From NCBI GenBank assembly GCA_002401295.1, contig NVSR01000002.1, positions 40,132 to 82,391 of the forward strand: DNA of 42,260 nucleotides, in the 5' to 3' direction. Source of the stretch: SAR324 cluster bacterium. Lineage in GTDB: Bacteria; SAR324; XYD2-FULL-50-16. This document shows, one piece after another, positions 38,101 through 42,260 of the stretch (within the stretch, counting starts at the first letter, position 1; the number at the start of each line of letters is the position of its first letter). The notes beneath the pieces were generated by a model, which searched no databases, was not told the DNA's origin, and was given only the letters and a program-made list of their open reading frames with translations. A program made the translations under genes and the position numbers.

Positions 38101-41100
38101 ACCTTTCTATATTGACTCCCTAGCTTGATTTCCTGGACAGTCATATGATTTAAATATTGAACAAGCGTTTTGAGCAGCTCTTTTAAGTCATTAGAAGACT
38201 CTAGTGGATATATGAGCAAAAGCACCTGATCTGAGGCAGATACCTCACGTTTTTCTAAAACTTCACTTTCTTTCCAGTTGGGCTGGAAGAAAAAATCAGC
38301 TAAACCATCCTGACCTTTACTCAAATTTCCGAGTAAAGATCGAGGGTTCGCTCTTCTAGCGATAAAATCATTCAATCTAGCGACAATCTCTCCAGTGGGG
38401 GAGTATAGGGTCATATCAAATGTTCGATGCGTCGGAGAGCTTGCCCCCTCCACATCACTTTGAATACCATGGACCCAAATAGCGCTAAGAGGCTCCTGCG
38501 TGAAAAGCGTCACACGCTTTATCGAGGTTGGAAGAAAAATATCTGTGCCGCTCTCTTCAGTGATCGTGACAGCCGCTAAACGTAAGCAAGCGTCCAGAAT
38601 GACCGGATGAATTACATTCTTAGAGACCTCCTTTTGCAAAGACACTGGAATTTCAATCTCTCCAAGTACCTGTAATTCACTGGAAAATATCTGTCGGATC
38701 GATTGAAAGTGAGCGCCATATTCAACGCCTCGCTTTTTGAACCATCGGTAGTGTTCTTTTAAATCAATCCGATCGGATATTTGTGACTTTAGATCGACTA
38801 AGGAAGCGCCATCCACCGTTTCCGGCTGACTAGAGTGAATGATTCCCCTTCCATGCTCAAGCCAATCATTTTGCCCTTGCCGGCTGAAAATCTCCCATGA
38901 ATATCCACTATCCAGGGGCGTTAAGCTTAATTGAACCTTAATGGGTACAGCACCTTGAGGCGGAAGCAATAAAGCCCGCTGAATATTAAATTCACTGATT
39001 TGTAGTATTTGATTTTTCAAAAGATCTTTGCCGACTGAGAGAACCATCTCCAAGTACCCCGTAGCCGGAAAGATCACATGGTCAAATACCAGATGATCGG
39101 CTAGATATTTGGTTGAACCGGCTGTTAACTCTGTTTCATAAAGCAGTTCTCCCTGACGAGACATGGCCCCCGATTCAATTTGGCGATCTATCAAAGGATG
39201 TATCTTCTGAATGTCCTCCCTGTGAAGTCGTCGAGTAATTGTTTCGTCATACTCATACCAGTAGGATTGCCGCTGAAAGGGGTAGGTCGGTAATGGTGTT
39301 TTATGGTGAGGAGAGGCTTTCTCAAAAGCACCCCAATCGATCGTCATACCCCATTGATAAACCTGTCCGAGGCTTTCCAAAATTTGTTGCCAGTCGTCAT
39401 TCTGTTTCCGTAAGCTGGGTAGCCACAAAAAAGCACTGTCTTCCCGCACGCACTGTCTGCCCATACCTAATAAAGTGGGAGCCGGCCCCATTTCTAAAAA
39501 TAGATTCACTCCCATCTCTTCCAGCGTTTGCATTCCCTGAAAGAATTGGACACCTTCCCGTACATGTCTCCGCCAGTATTCCGGTGTAGAAATTTCTTCG
39601 GAAGCTAATTGTCCCGTTAAATTTGAGACAAGGTCTATTTTTGGTGAAGCGAATTGAATCTCTTGAGCGACCTTCTCAAACTCATCCAGTAGCGGCTCCA
39701 TCAATACGGAGTGAAAAGCGTGGGAAACAGTTAACCTTTTTATTTTTATCTTCTTTTTTTCCAGAATTTCGACAACTTGATCAATAACCGTCCTTCTGCC
39801 TGAAACAACGACACTATTCGGGCCATTCACCACAGCAACTTCAACATCTGCCAGAAATGGTTGTAAAATTTCAGTCACCCTCGCCTCGGAGGCCAAAACA
39901 GAGAGCATATCCCCATCTTTCGGTTGAGCCTGCATCAACCTGGCCCGTTCAGCGATTAGTTTTAGTCCATCTTCCAAACTGAAAACACCAGCGATACAGG
40001 CAGCGGCATACTCACCGACGCTATGACCAATAAGGACATCTGGATTCACTCCCCAAGAGATCCACAGTTTTGCCAAGGCGTACTCAATTGCGAAAAGAGC
40101 GGGTTGAGTGTAAATCGTATCATCCAAAGTATAATCACAGAGGCCTTCCGATTCTGAAATGAGACTGGGGTATAATATAGAGAGTAACCCACCCTTAATC
40201 CAGGGACGTAAAATTTCATCACATTGGTGGAGTATCTTTTTGAACAAAGGCTCCGTTTCATACAATATACGTCCCATGTCGATATACTGAGATCCCTGCC
40301 CTGTAAATAAGAAGGCGATCTTCCCCTCAACACGTGGACTTTCAAAATCAGACTCCAACTCTAATTTTAAAGAACTTTTCGCTAAGCGTAATTTGCTTAA
40401 GGCAGACTCGATGCCAAAGGAAGTAATCGATAGACGCTCTGGAAAGTGAGCACGCCCCATGGTTGTGGTAAAACAGATATCACCAAAATTTTCTTGGCTG
40501 ACCTTTGGTTGTGAAAGGTAGTTTTCATAACGATGCAGGAGGTCAAAGAGGCCCGGCCTTGTTTTCGCGCTGAAAACCATTAGATGATTGCTACGCTCAA
40601 TAAAATGCGGCTCTTTTCGAAGTGGAGCTTCCTGCAAAATCACATGTGCATTGGCTCCACCCATGCCGAAAGAACTTACTCCGGCCAAGCGTTCTTCATT
40701 ACCTCGGGGCCAGGGTTGAGGCGAGCTTGGAATTTTAACGGGAAGATTATCCCAATCAATATAGGTAGAGGGATTTTTAAAGTGTAAATGGGCGGGAATT
40801 TCCTGTTGATGAAGTGCGAGAGCTGTTTTTATCAACCCGGCTACCCCAGCGGCTGGTTCCAGATGACCAATATTGGTTTTCACCGAGCCCACATAGAGCG
40901 GATTCACCCTCTCACCTAGGGCTGCCACTATCGAGTTAATCTCAATGGGGTCACCCAGTGGCGTTCCTGTTCCATGTGCTTCAACATATCCAATTTTATC
41001 ACCGGTGACATTGGCTAGTTTCAACGCTTTTTGGATAACCGATATCTGAGCATTCCGGTCTGGTGCGGTTAAACCTGCGTTTGACCCATTATGATTTGTC

Positions 41101-41987
41101 GCCGAGCCTTTAACAATGGCCCAAATATGGTCCCGGTCGGCTAAAGCATCGGATAAGCGTTTTAAGACAACGATTCCACAGCCCTCACCACGTCCATATC
41201 CGTCAGCGGATTGATCAAAGGTTTTACAACGCCCATCCGGTGCGAGTGCCCTTAAATTGGATACACCGATACTGGTTTCAGGTGTGGTTATGATCTGCAC
41301 ACCGCCAGCCAGAGCCAGATCAATCTCCCCTAGTCGCAGGCTCTGACAGGCTAGGTGAATTGTGACCAGAGAGGAGGCGCAGGCAGCACCAATCGCAATA
41401 TTAGGGCCGGTAATCCCAAGTTGAAATGCTAAGCGACCCACTGCGAAATAGGTGTCATTGCCGGTAACGGCATATACATCAGGATACCCCAAAGAGCGCA
41501 TCAAGTGGGTATGATCATTGCCCATCATCCCCACATAAATCCCGGTTTCCTTGGGTAACGAGAGCGGATCGACAGCTCCGTTTTCCAACGCTTCCCAACT
41601 CACTTCCAATAGTATCCGATGCTGAGGATCCAGAGTTTTAGCCTCGATTGGGGAGATGCGAAAAAAAGCCGGATCAAACTCATCAAGTGGCTCCTCTAGC
41701 AGGGCTGCTTGTTTTGTATATACCTTAAAAGCAGCTTCAGGATCAGGGTCATAATACCGTTCCATATCCCACCGGTCAGGAGAAACCTCTTTTACCGCAT
41801 CCTTCTCTTCTTTTAAAAACTTCCAGAACTTATCAATAGAATTTGCACCACCCGGAAATCGACACCCCATACCAATGATAGCGATCGACTCTCTCTCCAA
41901 TCGTTCAATTTTTCTGCTAGCTTTTTTCAAAGCCAGGAGTGCGCGTTGGGCGGGGGTAAGTTGTTTGGTTGATTGCTTTCCATCCAT
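35109..41987 (-). CDS. Type I polyketide synthase module with C-terminal condensation domain: KS-AT-DH-KR-ACP-C
   Basis: KS (about 41880-40610): IAIIGMGCRFPGG, GAACASSL, EAHGTGT, KTNIGHLEPAAG. AT (about 40330-39410): FTGQGSQY, GHSVGEYAAA, VSHAFHS (malonyl-type). DH (about 39195-38340): DHLVFDHVIFPATGY, EYGAHFQ, HPVILDACLR. KR (about 37580-36880): IAGGTGGLG, SSAQSFVGSPGQSAYASGN. ACP (about 36760-36560): ELGVDSLLSIEL. C (about 36465-35180): FPLSFNQESAW, HHLAIDA, GSPTSQR. Confidence 0.94.
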   Translation of the reverse strand: MDGKQSTKQLTPAQRALLALKKASRKIERLERESIAIIGMGCRFPGGANSIDKFWKFLKEEKDAVKEVSPDRWDMERYYDPDPEAAFKVYTKQAALLEEPLDEFDPAFFRISPIEAKTLDPQHRILLEVSWEALENGAVDPLSLPKETGIYVGMMGNDHTHLMRSLGYPDVYAVTGNDTYFAVGRLAFQLGITGPNIAIGAACASSLVTIHLACQSLRLGEIDLALAGGVQIITTPETSIGVSNLRALAPDGRCKTFDQSADGYGRGEGCGIVVLKRLSDALADRDHIWAIVKGSATNHNGSNAGLTAPDRNAQISVIQKALKLANVTGDKIGYVEAHGTGTPLGDPIEINSIVAALGERVNPLYVGSVKTNIGHLEPAAGVAGLIKTALALHQQEIPAHLHFKNPSTYIDWDNLPVKIPSSPQPWPRGNEERLAGVSSFGMGGANAHVILQEAPLRKEPHFIERSNHLMVFSAKTRPGLFDLLHRYENYLSQPKVSQENFGDICFTTTMGRAHFPERLSITSFGIESALSKLRLAKSSLKLELESDFESPRVEGKIAFLFTGQGSQYIDMGRILYETEPLFKKILHQCDEILRPWIKGGLLSILYPSLISESEGLCDYTLDDTIYTQPALFAIEYALAKLWISWGVNPDVLIGHSVGEYAAACIAGVFSLEDGLKLIAERARLMQAQPKDGDMLSVLASEARVTEILQPFLADVEVAVVNGPNSVVVSGRRTVIDQVVEILEKKKIKIKRLTVSHAFHSVLMEPLLDEFEKVAQEIQFASPKIDLVSNLTGQLASEEISTPEYWRRHVREGVQFFQGMQTLEEMGVNLFLEMGPAPTLLGMGRQCVREDSAFLWLPSLRKQNDDWQQILESLGQVYQWGMTIDWGAFEKASPHHKTPLPTYPFQRQSYWYEYDETITRRLHREDIQKIHPLIDRQIESGAMSRQGELLYETELTAGSTKYLADHLVFDHVIFPATGYLEMVLSVGKDLLKNQILQISEFNIQRALLLPPQGAVPIKVQLSLTPLDSGYSWEIFSRQGQNDWLEHGRGIIHSSQPETVDGASLVDLKSQISDRIDLKEHYRWFKKRGVEYGAHFQSIRQIFSSELQVLGEIEIPVSLQKEVSKNVIHPVILDACLRLAAVTITEESGTDIFLPTSIKRVTLFTQEPLSAIWVHGIQSDVEGASSPTHRTFDMTLYSPTGEIVARLNDFIARRANPRSLLGNLSKGQDGLADFFFQPNWKESEVLEKREVSASDQVLLLIYPLESSNDLKELLKTLVQYLNHMTVQEIKLGSQYRKVSPDRWEIPSADPKAIGEVILEMKKPDQVFFFSGIYSQNMEESGQLAKSLEEGNLSLFRLFKAFNLKGWLDDFELTVLTVDAWQAGMSDFINPYVGALTGFARSAAKEYPGCLIRCLDISQEDLQSLESRKRLNQLIQDEPATGGTEFIALRQGKRLKNSPIPISLPAPKQSTFKKKGVYLIAGGTGGLGLTLCEYLTEKYDAKVILTGRRELDETAEQKHTLMTRDSGEIFYVQADLTDLESMQAAVSESKEQYGKIDGVFHSALVLRDGTIANLSEDDLKIALASKVFGSQTLYQSVANEELDFLIFFSSAQSFVGSPGQSAYASGNTFEDAYSSHLNRIAPFPVKVINWGFWGEAGVVSDEEYSQRFAAQGILPIRLEEGMEALERIVSSQLSQVIAIKAEPKGLATLGVDTKVKNVHFSNEVITNVVLEEITSAVPNTQVELIEKYLKDQVRKFVGETIPTTDLKNKSFIELGVDSLLSIELTNQIKKDLQVKLPIEKLLSGITINELVTELALEITGDESSKNESEVDESQLYEMIGPVPVPRDRDFPLSFNQESAWQHHLSHPKDPTFNIPTKVIFKGDLNRKVMIKAYNEIWDRHEVLRCTFKIVDNVAIQRPKTFDKYIFEELDISHLSGFEQEKALQGVQEENFKTPFDIERGPVWRMKLVKQAEDLHILYICIHHLAIDAQSYMIFLDDFVALYKAFLQGKPSPLPTLAIQYADYAYWQRQIFTPEKLQERLAYWKDMLAETPEPLKLSDTVRRATQPGESKHMEMTLSAALTEQLKEIGGQKEVTLYMTLVTALSLLLKRLSGSDDIIIGSPTSQRKHEDVQSIIGYLSGMSILRIDMTGLKSVGGLMARVKKVVTGAIKNQDLTFMQLRHLFRKDGTIPVARPHQVVLNALPVTSDLISLPGLTIQAVPIQRTVMVGDLAISIEKRETKDGEPYFGGIWRYRSSLFSEEAVRTMMDDFLNILELIVDTPDIDLASVLTNEGKGKK

Positions 41988-42002
41988 CAGAAGATCCTTT
42001 CT

Positions 42003-42260
42003 TTATAATAGTGATTCAATTTTTGCCAGCTCTTCATCCAGAAGGTCATCAACCTCTTCCTCAGACCCTTGGACTGCCTCTAAAAAATCATCATGAATTT
42101 CTTCAGCTTTCTTTTCAGGTAATGCTGCCTCCGGCCAGGCAAAGATCGTGATCGCGATATGATGGGTGATCTTCTCAATCGTTGGGAACTCGATAAAGGT
42201 AGTCGGAGGCAAGGATATCGCCAGGTCTTTTCCCAGGTTGCTCGCTAACTTAATCGCGGC
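42003..42260 (-). CDS. C-terminal end of an upstream PKS/NRPS protein: carrier-domain end plus acidic tail (cut by window edge)
   Basis: The frame is open to the edge: AAIKLASNLGKDLAISLPPTTFIEFPTIEKITHHIA...SEEEVDDLLDEELAKIESLL. PTTFIEFPTIEKI is a typical carrier helix III/IV signature. The ORF-track start at 42212 is a TTG inside this frame. Confidence 0.8.
   Translation of the reverse strand, partial: AAIKLASNLGKDLAISLPPTTFIEFPTIEKITHHIAITIFAWPEAALPEKKAEEIHDDFLEAVQGSEEEVDDLLDEELAKIESLL

Noticed and set aside
1-42260. CRISPR arrays, rRNA, tRNA, transposases, prophage genes
   Set aside because: None seen on reading: no regularly spaced repeats of 25-40 bp, no transposase/integrase motifs in the ORFs and no evident tRNA cloverleaf in the intergenic gaps. 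A tRNAscan/Infernal run would be needed to exclude small RNAs.

Overview
42.3 kb of bacterial chromosome, protein-dense, with no rRNA, tRNA or CRISPR seen. Blocks from left to right: (1) ftsH (5'-truncated) and psd. (2) A minus-strand chemosensory operon, cheA-cheW-cheA-PAS histidine kinase-cheR-receiver-cheD-cheB, with no receptor (MCP) gene; both CheAs share an unusual N-terminal region before the Hpt domain. (3) cysE-like, lpxK and mnmH (tRNA 2-selenouridine synthase). (4) A full Alternative Complex III operon, actABCDEF. (5) An EcsC-like protein, a GT9 glycosyltransferase, an FmdE-like protein and two tandem paralogous exported beta-rich proteins. (6) The left end of a polyketide/hybrid gene cluster (about 29.2 kb to the right edge): AsnB-type amidotransferase, discrete acyltransferase, WbpG-like ATP-PPase, stand-alone ACP, two tandem Fe-S flavodoxin-like proteins, a 2292-aa KS-AT-DH-KR-ACP-C megasynthase and the C-terminal carrier end of a further megasynthase cut by the window. 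The best candidate for an undescribed system is this cluster: the discrete AT + ACP + AsnB trio resembles the malonamyl-starter machinery of glutarimide polyketides, but here it is translationally coupled to a WbpG-like ATP-PPase and lies next to a PKS ending in a condensation domain with an altered HHxxxDG motif. All calls come from reading motifs in translations; no database search was possible.
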